This document shows, piece by piece, positions 13,772 to 25,199 of a stretch of 64,000 nt of DNA. The stretch's first letter is position 1. Each line of letters starts with the position of its first letter. This DNA comes from Lophius americanus (lineage: Eukaryota; Chordata; Actinopteri; Lophiiformes; Lophiidae): the NCBI GenBank assembly GCA_037951165.1, contig JBBDHG010000014.1, forward strand, positions 7,208,001-7,272,000, given 5' to 3'. The notes beneath the pieces were generated by a model. That model was not told the DNA's origin. It saw only the letters and a program-made list of their open reading frames with translations, and did no database searches. Position numbers and translations under genes: made by a program.

Positions 13772-14055
13772 TAAATGGACTGTACTTATATATCCCTTTT
13801 CTAGTATGCTCAACCACTCAAACTGCTTTTGCAACACAGGTCAGCCTCCACACGAACATTCATACAGTGATCATAGAGGCTTCCGTGCGAAGCACATGCA
13901 AAGCTCATCAGTAACCATTCACAAACCAATTGAACAACCATTGAGGTTCAGTATCTTGCTCAAGGACACTTTGGCATTTGGACTGCAGTGGCCATGGATT
14001 GAACCAATGACCTTCAGATAAGTGGACAACCACTCTACCAACAAAGCCAACCCCA
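13772..14055 (-). mobile_element. tRNA-derived SINE, near full length
   Basis: On the minus strand the head reads GGTTGGCTTTGTTGGTAGAG then TGGTTGTCCAC, with B-box-like GGTTCAATCC further on. These resemble the two internal promoter blocks of RNA polymerase III. The body contains GTCCTTGAGCAAGATACTGA, and the 3' end reads ATATAAGTACAGTCCATT. A second copy lies at 16329-16560. The head is degenerate, so it is not a functional tRNA. Confidence 0.75.
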
Positions 14056-14093
14056 CCAGTCACCCCATGGTTTAGGAGTATAATAAATCATAT

Positions 14094-14575
14094 CCATCCA
14101 TCCATCCATATTTTAATCCGCTTCTCCGGGGTTGGGTCACAATGGCAGCAAGTCAATTACGGTATTTAAAAATTCCCACTCCCCAGTCTCACTCTGCAGC
14201 TCTTCCTGGGGGATGTCGAAGCATTCCCAGGCCAGATGAGACATGCAGTCTCTGTAGTTAATTCTGGATCTACCCCAGGGTCTTCTCCCAGTTGAATGTT
14301 CCTTAAAGAAAAAACAGAGGGGGGAGTCCTGGAGGCATCCTAATCAGAATATGGACCACCTTAACTGACCACACCAAGGATATCTAAACTCCTTACCTCA
14401 TCTATGCATCTGTGCCTCCTCCCTACTAAGGAAGCTAATTTTAGACGTTTGTATCCTTGTCCACATCTGTTCGGTCACGATCCAGAGCTCATGAACACAG
14501 TTGAAGTTGGAATGGAGATCGACCGGTAAGTTCAGAGCTTCACATCGCGTCTCATCTCACATCAGTCTCTTTTGC
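14094..14575 (-). mobile_element. LINE 3' end with (ATGG)n tail
   Basis: The start of the segment (TCCATCCATCCATCC) is the tail read in reverse, next to CCGCTTCTCCGGGGTTGGGT. Further landmarks are TTCCCAGGCCAGATGAGACA, CTACCCCAGGGTCTTCTCCC, GAGGCATCCTAATCAGAATA and GATCGACCGGTAAGTTCAGA, in the order of a common teleost LINE 3' region. The encoded tail (..WERLG.P.EELE..) is not open here. Relatives are at 27810-27955, 42570-42835 (minus) and 40258-40480 (plus). Confidence 0.75.
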
Positions 14576-14649
14576 TTATTCTGGGTAGGACGTTAGTGGC
14601 TGCCTCACTTGAAAGATTTTAAGTATTTTGGATTGTTTTTCTCGAGTGA

Positions 14650-14682
14650 TATATTATATTATATTATATTATATTATATTAT
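14650..14682 (+). repeat. (ATATT)n short tandem repeat
   Basis: About six copies of the 5-bp unit ATATT with no interruption. Confidence 0.9.
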
Positions 14683-14775
14683 CTGTCACACTAATGTTAT
14701 ACATATAGTTTAAATAAAAGTAATACATACATTCAGCTTAAAAATAAAAGTAAATTCAACTTAAATAGATACATT

Positions 14776-14875
14776 TAGTTGTCCCTTAACTGGGAGACCA
14801 GGATTCGAGCCCAGCTCCTGACACAACATGTCGTGGGTCTGTGAGCAAGACCCTGATACTCAGCTCACTCTTAAG
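14776..14875 (+). mobile_element. tRNA-derived SINE fragment
   Basis: Contains ACTGGGAGACCAGGATTCGA followed by GCCC, a B-box-like region, and then TCGTGGGTCTGTGAGCAAGA followed by CCCTGATA. The same order occurs at 60845-61060. The first part of the head and the 3' tail are absent. Confidence 0.55.
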
Positions 14876-15127
14876 TGACACCACTACACATACTAAAATT
14901 AAGAAAATTCAAGAAATCATTATTTGTGTGTATTTGTGTGCTTGCTGCTATATTGAAGATGTCCACTAAGCCATACTTGTTGCTAGAGGCTTGAACAGTC
15001 CATCCCACAGATGAGCTGGCCTGGTGTGAGCGGGTGGATGCTAAACAGCATGACACACGGGTAATGCTAGATTAAATAGGGTGGAATGCATCCTGATCTA
15101 TCCATCTGAAAGTCAGAGGAGGAATCT

Positions 15128-15330
15128 GGGGTCTCATTTATAAAGGGTGCATACTCACAAAAGAAGGCATATGCCATTCTCAACACAAGCAGTGGGATTT
15201 ATGAAAATACTAACTTTACCGGTCCTCCACTAAAAATCTGAAGCATGCATACGCACAGAAACCAGATAAATGGGGAAAGTATAACTATGTTTGAATAAGG
15301 ATGATACGAGAAAACAGTATGAAATTAATA
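15128..15330 (+). mobile_element. Left end of a DNA transposon (GGGGTCTCATTTATAAA terminus)
   Basis: Starts with GGGGTCTCATTTATAAAGGG and continues with GTGCATACTCACAAAAGAAG then GCATATGCCATTCTCA. This start is familiar from a widespread fish element. The opposite terminus was not found, so the copy is partial. Confidence 0.5.
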
Positions 15331-15721
15331 CCAGTGTGTATAATATTTCTTTTTTTTTTAAATTGAATAATCAAACTGGTTTATCTTCCCTGGAGAATGA
15401 ATAAAAACAGGGATACCTGTCACTGCAAAAGAACCCTCAGACGTTTTTGTCATTATCAAACAATATTTATAAGTTACTGAAATTCACTCTCTTGAATAGA
15501 AATTAAACCCTTGGACAAAAAGAGATTAAACTGAAGCTGTTTCTGATGCCTAGGTTGAGCAGATATGAGTTAGTGTCTTATCACACATCACATATTTTTA
15601 GCAGCCTCACTCAGCCCATCCTGTGCTGGGTACACACATGCACAGTTCACACTGACGCACACCAACCAAGAGCTACCAATTTAAGTAAATCAGAAAACAC
15701 AAAGCTCGAAATTTGTATTTG
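15331..15721. other. No gene or repeat recognised
   Basis: AT-rich, with a T run near 15351. Nothing else was recognised. Confidence 0.4.
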
Positions 15722-16085
15722 GACCAGTGATTAGCGCTGCTGCCTCACAGCAAGAAGGTACCGGGTAGGAATCAAACTGTCGTCGGCCTTTCTGTGCAGA
15801 GTTTGCATGTTCTCCCTGTGTCTGCTTGGGTTCTGTCCTGGAACCCCGGCGTCCTCCCACAGTCCAAAAACATGCAATATAGGTGAATTGGTGAAAAATG
15901 AAAATTGCCCGTAGGAGTGAGTGTGAGTGGTTTAATGTCTCTATGTTTCGGACCTGCCATGAACTGCCGACTCATCCTGGGTATACCCCTCCTCCAGCCC
16001 AAAGTCAGCAGGGCTAGGGTTCAGCCCCCGGCGTCCCTGAACAGGATAAGTTGTTGATAATTAATGAATGAATAAATAATTAATA
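15722..16085 (+). repeat. Abundant fish interspersed repeat, full-length copy
   Basis: The most complete copy in the window. The head CAGTGATTAGCGCTGCTGCC then TCACAGCAAGAAGGTACCGG is tRNA-like. The body is GTTTGCATGTTCTCCCTGTG, GTCCTCCCACAGTCCAAAAA, ATAGGTGAATTGGTG, ATTGCCCGTAGGAGTGAGTG, and the tail is GAACAGGATAAG. It ends in an AATGAATGAATAAATAA stretch. Partial copies appear at 8496, 18530, 29816, 35955, 40005, 42950 (minus), 51105, 52790 and 60590 (minus). Confidence 0.8.
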
Positions 16086-16328
16086 TTGGTATAAGTAGTA
16101 GTACTAATAGTAATAGTATATAATTAGATATTATATGATAGCGTCCGACACTATCTACTGCTCAGACCTTTAAGGTGTTTCTAAAACCCACAGTCTGTCC
16201 TCCAAACAATCTTAGCTCTTGTTTCCACCTCCCTCCAATAAGAACAAACATTTCACATAATGTGAAGTTCATCATTTTAACCCTTCCTGCCTTCGCTGTG
16301 ACTGACACCATCAATCAGTAAGTGGTAG

Positions 16329-16560
16329 ATGGACTGTACTTAAATAGCGCGATACTAGTCTGCTCGATCACATAAAGCGCTTTTACAACACGAGTCATCA
16401 TTCACCCATTCACACAAACATTCAGAAAGTGATGATAGAGGCTGCCATGCAAAGCGCCACATGCTCATCAGGAACCATTCACCTCATCATACACACACCA
16501 AAGGAACAGCCACCTTCAGATGAGTGGAGAGGATGACCGCTCTAACAATTTAGCCCCCGA
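16329..16560 (-). mobile_element. tRNA-derived SINE, second copy, decayed head
   Basis: Shares the order of landmarks with 13772-14055: GATGGACTGTACTTAAATAG at the plus-strand start, then AAAGCGCTTTTACAACACGA, CATTCACACAAACATTC, GATGATAGAGGCTGCCATGC and ATGCTCATCAGGAACCATTC. The tRNA-like head at the right end is more eroded than in the first copy. Confidence 0.7.
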
Positions 16561-17375
16561 CGCATCGTCAGTAATCATTAATACAAATTACAGGTGTTTC
16601 ACGGACTTTTTATGGGCAAACCTGTTGCATAAAGCATGAAGTTTTATTAATCAGAATATCAGAATTTTATGAATGCCGTTTTCACCCTTTACCAGTTTGT
16701 AGAAAATGTATGAAAATGGGGGAATTGTTATTGTCCAAGTTCAAACAGTGAAAAAGTCCAGGATAATTTATTGAAACAATTCAGGTTTTCACTGCAGCTC
16801 AATTTCTCCGACATTAGATTCCAAGAAAATGAAAAATGTCTATTTCATGTAAATACACTCAGTATTTTGGGGATATACTCAATTACGGCTCTTCCTTCTC
16901 CTGTTGGCTCCTTTTGAAATTCTTTATGGGCTTGATTTTCCAATTTTGCCCCTAAAGAAATAATGAGGAGCTTTATCTCTGCAGCACAATCCCCTTTCAC
17001 TGATTGTGCTTTCACTGATTGTGTGTTTATTTTTGTCTGTGGTTGTTTTGTCTGTTTGGACTCTTCTACTCTGTTTTCAATGGTTGTTTTCTTTTTATTT
17101 CCTTTTCGACCTTTCCATTCTTATGCTGGGCGTCTCTTCTGACCATCCGGTCCTGAGTGTCCCCCTACGCATCCGCTGTGTGTGAGTGTGTGTGTGCGTG
17201 TCTATGTATGTGCCTTCCACTTTAAAATGCTTTGGTCTCAACATTATGGCCGATCCTGTATTACTGCTGCACAAAGACCTGATATTACAACTGCTTTCTC
17301 TGCAATCAACGCCAGTCATTGTCATTGTAAAAGTGGGATTTTCACTTGCAAGCCGGTATTCTGCAAGCAGTAGCA
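16561..17375. other. Single-copy DNA with short TG tract
   Basis: An imperfect TG-rich run lies at about 17176-17212. Otherwise AT-rich, with no repeat or gene recognised. Confidence 0.4.
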
Positions 17376-17530
17376 GCTGGAAGGCTCAGTGGGTTCTTTG
17401 GTCCAGGAGATTGGGGTTCAAATCCCAGTCAAATCCAGTGTGGACCCTCAGGCAAGGTCCAAAGTGCCACCAGCCTGGCCTAGGACATTTAATGTCGGTC
17501 CGAAGCCCGGATAAATGGGAGTAGTCAAAT
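17376..17530 (+). mobile_element. SINE-like element with tRNA-like head
   Basis: Reads AGCTGGAAGGCTCAGTGGGT, CTTTGGTCCAGGAGATTGGG, GTTCAAATCCCAGTC (B-box-like), CTCAGGCAAGGTCC and AAGCCCGGATAAATGGGAG. A longer copy of the same family lies at 44785-45035. Confidence 0.7.
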
Positions 17531-18042
17531 TTGGTCAGTCCATGGTATACAAGTTCTGACCTTTTTCATCAGATCTGCTACGACTGGTGCTATCAGATCC
17601 CAAACCACATACAGCCGACATGATAACAAGTGTACTGTTCTTACTATTTACTTTGAGAGCAGCATGAATTACTGCATTTATATCATTATTATTAATATTA
17701 GTATATATTCTTTGCATGTCTTTGTAGTGTGGGAGGAAACATTTGCACCAGAATAAATCCCATGTCTACTTTAATTTAATCTACTACTACTAATCTACTA
17801 ATTTTGAGCCAGATGGTTTTATGATTTAAGTAAATTAAACTTCTTTCAATTCATGGTTTACAGTATAACAAACCATTAAAAATAGACTCTTGTCTTCTTC
17901 AGTTTATGAATCCCATGGTTTTTATCTTAACATTTATGTTTACTCTGAGGACAGGAAGACCAGATAGTCCCATTTTGGGTTTGTTGTTCTGTCTGAATGT
18001 GGCAAAAATTTTCATAAAGTAGAATTTTTGGCCTATTTACAG
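17531..18042. other. No gene or repeat recognised
   Basis: AT-rich. Short CTACTACTACTAATCTACTA stretch near 17781-17805. Confidence 0.4.
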
Positions 18043-18260
18043 TAGGTGGGTTTACATGGACAGCCTAATTCCGATTCGATTTTGAATAGACGCCTAATCA
18101 GAAAGAGAACCTGCAGGTAAACACCCCTCTCTGAAAGAGATTTCATTCCATTGCAAGGAGGTAGTCGTTAGAAAGGCAACGCCTGCATGTAAACGGGTTT
18201 TGGGAATAATCCCTGGCGAGCGCGTGCCCGGCAGAGCTACTCACGTGCAGGATGCCGGCA
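18043..18260 (-). mobile_element. DNA-transposon end, GTTTACATGGA family, copy 1
   Basis: Begins TGGGTTTACATGGACAGCCT. From about 18066 it aligns with the reverse complement of 29660-29815; both contain GATTTCATTCC.TTGCA.GAGG, then AGTC, and (G)CCTGCATGTAAACGG (with small changes). It is therefore a right end lying in the opposite orientation to the 28935-29815 copy. Only about 220 bp are recognisable. Confidence 0.6.
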
Positions 18261-18529
18261 TTTAATGATGTATACCAGAGCAGAGATTTTGTTTATAATG
18301 CAAACTCTCAAAAAAATGAAGTGGGGAAGTAAGAAATAGTCAACTCTGCAAACACATCCAAGAAAACCCGTCAGGAGGCGTGACACAGGAGTACAAGTGT
18401 ACAAATTCAAACGTGCTGGAGAACTTTGAAGACGGCGATTTGATGATCGGCAACGTATGCATAAATGTCACGACAATCAAGTGGATCAGACCCACCGACA
18501 TCACTTTTTATTGAGCATGAGTGCAGTAC

Positions 18530-18585
18530 TTTAGGAGCTGGGATAGGCTCCCGCCCCTGCGACCTGAGAATGAATGAATCCAAAA
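18530..18585 (+). repeat. Abundant fish repeat, short 3' fragment
   Basis: AGCTGGGATAGGCTCCCGCC then CCTGCGACC and GAATGAATGAATCC are the 3' end of the abundant repeat. The rest is missing. Confidence 0.6.
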
Positions 18586-19007
18586 CTTCATGACGTGGGT
18601 CTGGATTAATAGGAAGCGCTAATGAGGAGTCTCTGCTTTAAATGTTACAGATGATGTGGATTTTAACATTTATGGTGACCAACTTCACGTTTTATGAAAC
18701 TATGAATAAATGATTGAATGAAATTACTAAAGAGGAGGAAGACCTCTCTGAAAGTCTGACCGTCGATGGATCAACAACATTTCCGGTGAGTTTACCACAC
18801 AACACGGCTTCACTAATAAAGTACTAATAAAGTACTAATTGAAAACGTTGTTATGTTCTTAACGTTGTAATTTTTACATGTGAAATATTTGTCACCACAT
18901 TTTTTCCACAGGTGTAAACATTTATCCATATATGATTAAAGATTACGGTGCGTGGAATTATGAATAAAGCCTAGCACCCAGTCATGGAAGGAACAACAAC
19001 AGAACAA

Positions 19008-20269
19008 CACTGCCCTCCAGAATTATTAGTACCTTTAAATAAATGGGCAAAATGAGATGGAAAAAGATGTCTTTAATGTCTATATGTGTGACTCTTAATT
19101 CAAATTATTCACAAAAATCTAACTTCTAACTCAAATAACATAATTAGACCGTATATTCTTAATATAGAACCAAAATATCTAAGACATGTGAGCCACAATA
19201 ATTAGCGACCTGCATTCAGTATTTTGTGCAGCTCCCTTTTGCATCGATAAAACCCCTCAGTCTCCTCCTGTGGTAGATGCTTTTGGACACCCCTCTACAG
19301 CACATCCCACACATGTTCGGGCACATGTTCTACCCCCCTCGGTTGGGGGGCAGAAACCCCCTCTACATTTAAAAGTAGGCTTAAAAATTTCCTTTATGAT
19401 AAAACTTATAATTAAGGCTGGCATAAGCTAGCTCTTAGCTATGCTGCTATAGGTTTAGAGTGCTGGGGGATCTCCCATGATGCACTGAGCTTTTTTCTCT
19501 CTTCCGCTCTCTGTTCCTCTTTATACATCCCTCTCCCTTTAATGCATGTTACTGGATCGATGCATGTTAGAGGACTATAGCATGTTACTAACTTTATTTC
19601 TTCCCTGGAGTCTTTGTGCTTTCTCAGCCTGTAAGGTCACATGGTTGGTGACTGAATCTACTGCTGTGGACCTGCTCCATGTCCACTGATTTTATGATGA
19701 TCACCATGATGATTACTATTATTATCATTATTATTATTTTATTATATATTATTCCCCTATGAGTTATTGCTAAACATTACATTACTATTAATGTTATTAT
19801 CAAAATGGGATCCCTGCTGCCGCCGCAGCCCAACCCTGGAGAAGCCGAGGGAAGTGGATTACCATAACTGATATCTTTGCTGCTTGTTCCCCAGTCTGTA
19901 TTTTTTTTTTTGCTATCGTTCCAAACAGCCTGTGTTGGAGTAGGTGCAATCTGACTGTGGTTTGAGAGAATTTTGGAACCCAATATTCAATTGACGCTGC
20001 GGTTCTCTAGCTGTAATTCTTGGAAAGTATTTAGCCAGTTGAACCTTATTAGGGTGCCAATAATTGTGGCACACATGTTTAAAGGAAAAATATTTTCTTA
20101 TTTTAAGAACGTAATTGTGAATTTCCCAATTTGGATGAATTTGGGATAAATAATGTACTTCTAAGTACATTCAAATTTGAATCAAAGGTCATGGGTATAT
20201 ACAATAAGTTTTGACAAATTGCATTTCATTTTCCTTTTTTTTTAAGTTTGCCCATAATTCTGGAGGGCC
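19008..20269. mobile_element. Tc1/mariner-like DNA transposon, interrupted by a LINE
   Basis: The left terminus CACTGCCCTCCAGAATTATT is mirrored by the right terminus ATAATTCTGGAGGGC (15 bp shared as an inverted repeat). Internal landmarks are TATTTTGTGCAGCTCCCTTT near 19221 and AGGGTGCCAATAATTGTGGC near 20050; both fit a fish element whose ends read CCCTCCAGAATTATTGGCAC. No transposase frame survives. A LINE 3' end occupies 19345-19890, so about half of the 1.26 kb is inserted DNA. Confidence 0.7.
19345..19890 (+). mobile_element. L2/Maui-like LINE 3' end nested in the Tc1-like element
   Basis: Starts in decayed C-terminal coding text (GTAGGCTTAAAAATTTCCTT) and continues AAGGCTGGCATAAGCTAGCT, GATCTCCCATGATGCACTGA, TAAGGTCACATGGTTGGTGA and TGGGATCCCTGCTGCCGCCG. 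The same series occurs at 57405-57860 with about 80 percent similarity by eye, and inverted at 56775-56985. The name L2/Maui-like is from memory of the family and should be treated as approximate. Confidence 0.75.
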
Positions 20270-20324
20270 ATCTTTCTATTTTTTTTCTTGTTGGTGCTTA
20301 AGACTCTTTTGAGATATTAACACT

Positions 20325-20500
20325 TTTCCTGCAAAAATATCGGGTTTCTCGCTCCATTACAATAATGACCTGAGAACATCTATCCTTCCTGGTCAGTCTT
20401 CTCTTGTGGTAGAAAAGATATGCCACCAAAAACTGGTCTGGTGTACAAATTACAGACGCATTTGCTTATCTGTGTTTTCACAACGTGGAAAAACTCTTTA
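20325..20500 (+). mobile_element. hAT-like element fragment
   Basis: ATCCTTCCTGGTCAGTCTTC, ATGCCACCAAAAACTGGTCT and TGTACAAATTACAGACGC align with 54915-54985 (CACTTCCTGTTGGTC, ATACCACCAAATACTGGCCT, TTTACAAACTACAGCG). The left half is absent. Confidence 0.55.
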
Positions 20501-22179
20501 ACCTCTCTGGATCCGAAGATCTAGTCAGTGGGACCCTAACACTACATTTTTTGGTGTGTTAAAGTGAAGATATAACTGTACAATTATAAATGTGATGTTC
20601 AGCAAAAAAAATATACCAAACATTTGCATCCTGAACATTATTTCATGTAGTTTATAAGGCCTTGTGTTGGAGTCAGTATCTGTGAAAAGAGGAAGTGACA
20701 TGCGCCTCTCAGCTCAACACATGCTCTTTGCCCCCCCTTCCAACATTCTCCTTCCACTCTGCATTTTGTTGAATGGAGCTGGAGAATGGAAGCTATTCAT
20801 TGGCCTAACATTAGACCAATCAGAGCCAGCCTTAGGTTAGGCCTTGAGGCCATTCACAAATGTGCTTCGATAGCAGCACCTCCCCCTCTCTTTCTCTTCT
20901 GGTCATCCCAAGTTTGCTCTTATGGTGCAAAGTTTTCACAGTGTCTGTGTATTTGAACAGATGTACATGTTTCGTCACACCGAACACAAAAGATGACAGT
21001 TATTTTTTGTTAAGTTGCATTTTTAAACCACACAAATGGTGACAAAAGGAAAGGAACGACAGGAAGAGACAAGTCAAGTCCCTTGATTCTTATAGCACAT
21101 TTGTAATACAACAGAGCATTGACCAAGACATTATGATTTTTTTCTCTACTTTGTTAGATACTAACCACTACTAGCCAGTTTTAAGACTTCCAGTTATGGG
21201 CCGACTACATAATACGTTGTCAAATTAATTAATTTAACTACCCCATTGTCACATATAAACATATTAACTTTCCATCTCCGCTCCTGCCTCCGCTGCCGTT
21301 TCCACTGTGTTTACAAAGAGCTTTGCCATGAAACGGCAGTTTAACAGGGGCTAAAGAAATGTAAAGATGATTTGTGATAATCCGTCTGTCAGAAAGTCTT
21401 TGGCACTCAGACTCTTCCAGGAGATTGTTATCGATGGGTATCCTTGCTTGAGTAGTATTAAGAAAATACCACCTTTTGAGTCTGGATACTGGTGGTGAAG
21501 GCTGATGACTGCTGATTCTGATTCTGATGAGGTTGATGGATCTATGATGAATGGATGGGGACGGAGAACTGGAGGGGCTGATATTAATTTTCATCCTAGA
21601 CCATAAAGAAGGTAATGGCTATGGCGTGATGGGAAATAACTTTGGACCGAGAACACAAGGAGTCTTCTTGACTGACAATATTTTTAAGAAGCTCTGGTGT
21701 ATGGTGAGAGGGAATAACAACTAGAATCTCTCCTGATTTCATTCATATTTTGCAGGTGAAACAAACCGCTTAATGCGGAATGAATTGGCCAGTGTGTGTC
21801 AGGTTTAAGAAAAAGGGTAAATCTGAAAATCGTCTGCAAAAAAGGTTTTAGAATTTATTAAACAATCATAAGAGATGTTGAAGGTCAGACATGTTGAAAT
21901 CTTTGTATATAATCGTATTTATTACTCCATCTATGAAGAAATAAAAGATGAACATAAAACAGCAACTCATGGATTCTACTCCCTTTATTAATCCAGCCCT
22001 AGCAGGCATGTCAGTGTTATCGAGCTGAAGTTGATGCCCCACCCAATTTCAGCAGAAAGTCTTTATCAACTTATTCAGCTGGCCCTAGACTATATGTAGG
22101 AGTCAACACTGATAACAAACAGCACCTACAGTTAAAAAGTAGTCCTGATAATTAACGGAGCTACACTTTTGTTCAGTCA
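20501..22179. other. Mostly single-copy DNA
   Basis: A possible SINE tail lies at about 21070-21115 (CAAGTCCCTTGATTCTTATA followed by GCACATTT). The 118-codon minus frame at 21238-21594 has no recognised similarity and low complexity in places. Confidence 0.4.
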
Positions 22180-22700
22180 GTGTAAAGCCGGGCTTACACT
22201 GTACGATTTGAGCCCAATTCAAACTTACAAAGGAGCCTCAGGACTGCTGACCTTTGGCGTGCAGTGTACGGGGGGTCCAGAGAGCCGATTAACAGATCCC
22301 GGACAACTGTGGAACGAAGGGGTGGTTTTCTGGTGTGTCAGAAATTTCGAGTTAACTCGATCAGCAGACACCTTCTACTCTCACTGCGCCTGTGAGACGG
22401 GGCTAAGCGTCTGAGCTTCCATGGCGACACAACGCGTTGTGTGGATAATAAATAATAAGTAGTCATAAAGGAGAAAGTGCAGTTTGTGGCTGGTAGCAAC
22501 TGAACAGCAGGGACGAATGAGAAAGGTTTGTAGCTGTCAGCGGTGCTAGCTATCCATTAAACACTCCATACAGTCCAACGTAGCTAGCTTACCTCCACAT
22601 TTCCTTGCAAAAGCTTTCTGTTTGATTTGTATCTGCGCATGCCCAGCGTCGTGACGTAAGACTCCGCTGAATTTTTTCAGCGCTGCAACGCATTTTATAT
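22180..22700 (+). mobile_element. DNA transposon, GGGCTTACACTGTACGATT family, copy 1
   Basis: Terminus AAGCCGGGCTTACACTGTAC then GATTTGAGCCC. Similar starts occur at 23993 (GAGCTTGGCTTACATTATAC) and 35311 (AAAGCTGGGCATACACTGTA). The internal stretch AGAAAGTGCAGTTTGTGGCT (22470) reappears inverted at 35680 as CAAGCCACAAACTGCACTTC. No transposase is seen; it is probably a non-autonomous element. Confidence 0.6.
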
Positions 22701-22714
22701 GTAGCGAATTCAAA

Positions 22715-23077
22715 TCAGTAATGGTCCGTATCGGAGAGTCATTTTGCTCATCTCGACTTTGAAAGAGTAACCGTCTAACTTAGTTAAACGGTTATATGGA
22801 CGAAAACCCACTTCTGCGCATGCCCACTTTGTCGTGTTGTTCTTCTTGGCAACTGTTGGCGGTTGGCACTCAGCTTATCGAAGCATTATCACCACCTTAT
22901 GAACGGGAGTGTGGACCTTCTGCGCATGTCTGAAAGCGTTCCCGATTAGATGAATCGATACATGTAAGCACCGGGTCGGAAAAGATCACAGGTCATTTAA
23001 AAAGGGCGACCGACATTGCAATTCGGAAAGGTTTAATTTGGATAGGAGAAAAGTGTCCTATGTAAATCCACCTAATG
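22715..23077. mobile_element. Possible DNA-transposon copy with GTTTACATGGA-like end
   Basis: The right end TCCTATGTAAATCCACCTAA is the reverse complement of a TTAGGTGGATTTACATAGGA end, close to the AGGTGGGTTTACATGGACAG end at 18043. CGATACATGTAAGCACC near 22957 and two CTGCGCATGYC motifs lie inside. The left boundary is guessed. Confidence 0.35.
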
Positions 23078-23992
23078 TCTGCTTGAGTCTTAATCTTAAA
23101 CAAGAGTGGCTGCTTAGTCCGACTCAATGCATTTTTCTCATCTATAAAGCAGCTTATTTAAAATCTTTGTATTTTGATAAGAGGAGAAAAGAACAATGAG
23201 ATGTCAAACCAAAGGTAATTCAAATTAGAAAAACCTTAATAGGGGAGACAGTTTAAGGCCTAAGGGCTTCTTTCACTCCAAGCAGAGGAATAGAGCAACC
23301 TTCAGTTGAAAAACTATGATCCAGCAGTCCCAGTTGCGTTGGGACAGTGAGGCGCAATAAAAGGACAACAGCCCTCCTTGCACCGTCTGTGGAGTGGTGT
23401 AGGGAGGAGTAATGACAGTAGTTTTCTGAAGCCAATGGTCCAACATTCACACCCTCGCCACTCAGACATTGTATGGAAGTGAGAAAGTAGGAAGGCCCTA
23501 AACCTTTCACTTTCTATCATGAAAGCTGAGGTTAGTGGTGTGATCTTCTTCAGAGTGAAAATATGCTGATATTTAGGTTTTATTGAGAAAATAATCTCCT
23601 CCTATAAGGCCGGACTTCACTCCACCTCCCATCTACAGAGATCTTAGAGTTTTTACACGGTGGATAAACATTTTATGAAGTAGTCCAGTTCAAGTACTTT
23701 CTGGGAGTTGCCTGGGGGTACGATCTGAAAATGCATAACCTCATTGTTCCCTTGATCTACTCCTTTATTACCCCCATCACACCGTAACAACACCCTTCCA
23801 TCCCTGCAGCAAAGGCCTAACTGATCTGCCGAGTCAAAGAATCCCGATAAGATTCTTGGAGGTATATTAAAATGCTCTGTTGGCCTTTCAATAGGTGGCC
23901 CCCTGTAGGGTGGTCCTGGCCTTTACGCATTCCCTTTAGGGGTCCATGCAACGTAGAGTAGCTGGGCGTTATGAAGGTGGGTTTGTGGATTT
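23078..23992. other. Single-copy DNA, no gene recognised
   Basis: No repeat family was recognised. The two overlapping minus frames at 23253-23520 have no known similarity. Confidence 0.4.
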
Positions 23993-24200
23993 GGAGCTTG
24001 GCTTACATTATACTACTTTGGTTGTTTAATATCAACTCACACTATACGAATCAATCCTTTGCGGAAGCTCACGATTGGTGTGCTCACGCTGTACAATCAG
24101 ATCCAACCACATGACATGAGTGCCCAAATGTTTGCAGTGTGTTTGCCTCTGTCGGCACACAACATTTAGTCATGACGGTTCCAGTGGCATCCAGAGATTG
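23993..24200 (+). mobile_element. DNA transposon, GGGCTTACACTGTACGATT family, copy 2
   Basis: Aligns with the left part of 35311: ACTCACACTATACGAAT, TTGCGGAAGCTCACGATTGG and TGTGCTCACGCTGTACA match ACTCACTCTGTACGAAT, CTGCGGAAGTTCCCCAATGG and TGTGCTCCCACTGCAAC. Only the left 200 bp are recognisable. Confidence 0.6.
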
Positions 24201-25055
24201 AATCATTTGATCGTGATCCGTCAGTTTAGCTTAAATTAATTCCAAGTATTAGAATATCAATATATTATGACTAGACAAAATAATTAATCGAATGAATCAC
24301 ATGTTCTGGAATTAATTAATTAATATTATTCCCATATATCAATATTTATTTTCTGTTAAAGACTTTTAAAATAGCTTGAATTCAAATGTGTAGTAATTTT
24401 TTAATTACTAAATCAATGACTAGACTGACATTAGAAACCTTAAAGATTATTTACCAAACACTCAGAACATTTATGACACCATTCATTTGCCATTCAAGCC
24501 AAAAAAACATAAAAACATTGAATAAAAAAAGCTATTCTGAGCACAGACAAGTTTTGCATCATTAAAAATAAATTATTTTAAAGGGAAATTATTCTTGAAC
24601 AAAGAAGCAATTTAATTGGGCAAACAAAAATCTAACCTGTGTCATTTTTAACTGTCATAGATCTCTCTACGTATGCACCGTCTCTCTCACGAACCTCTGC
24701 CTGCACGCTCGCTCATTTGGTGTGGTTACAAAGCCCAGGTGTGTTCCGGCGCAAAGAGCGGCGATATTTATCAGGACAAATCACCTGCTTTGCTAACACT
24801 TCTGCATCCATCATGTTTGAGCTTCTATGGACGGGCTGAGTTCTCTGACGTACGAGGTCAAACAGTTGTAACTGACTTGAGAGCATTCCTTGGAGTACCG
24901 AAGGTAGCTCAGGAAAATTAATTAATTATGTTGTATGATGACAGTTTAAACAGGAAAAAACTTTATAGACAGCCTTTACTTTAGAAATGGGAAATCAGAA
25001 GAATGAAAAGTCTTAAACCTTCAGAATAGTTTAATATTTGGGGATTATTGAGTTT
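24201..25055. other. Single-copy DNA, AT-rich
   Basis: Contains the palindromic AATTAATTAATTAAT at about 24311-24325. No gene or transposon recognised. Confidence 0.4.
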
Positions 25056-25096
25056 GATCATTTCACTGATGTGTCAAACACATCAGTGAAACGATC
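25056..25096. other. Stem-loop, 14-bp perfect stem, 3-nt loop
   Basis: TTTCACTGATGTGT (25061-25074), loop CAA, then its exact reverse complement (25078-25091). Allowing one mismatch the stem extends outward through GATC on both sides. No run of T follows that would mark a polymerase III terminator. Function unknown. Confidence 0.9.
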
Positions 25097-25199
25097 TTCA
25101 CATTTAACTTCTTTGAAGTCAGACAAATGATCATATATTTATAACAAAGCAAACAGACACTCAGCAGGAAAATAATACACTTTTGAACTCCTTTATTTG

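Noticed and set aside
21238..21594. 118-codon minus-strand frame as a gene
   Set aside because: Ser-Pro-rich low-complexity start and no recognised domain.
22169..22414. 81-codon frame as a host gene
   Set aside because: Overlaps the terminus of a DNA transposon (22180-22700).
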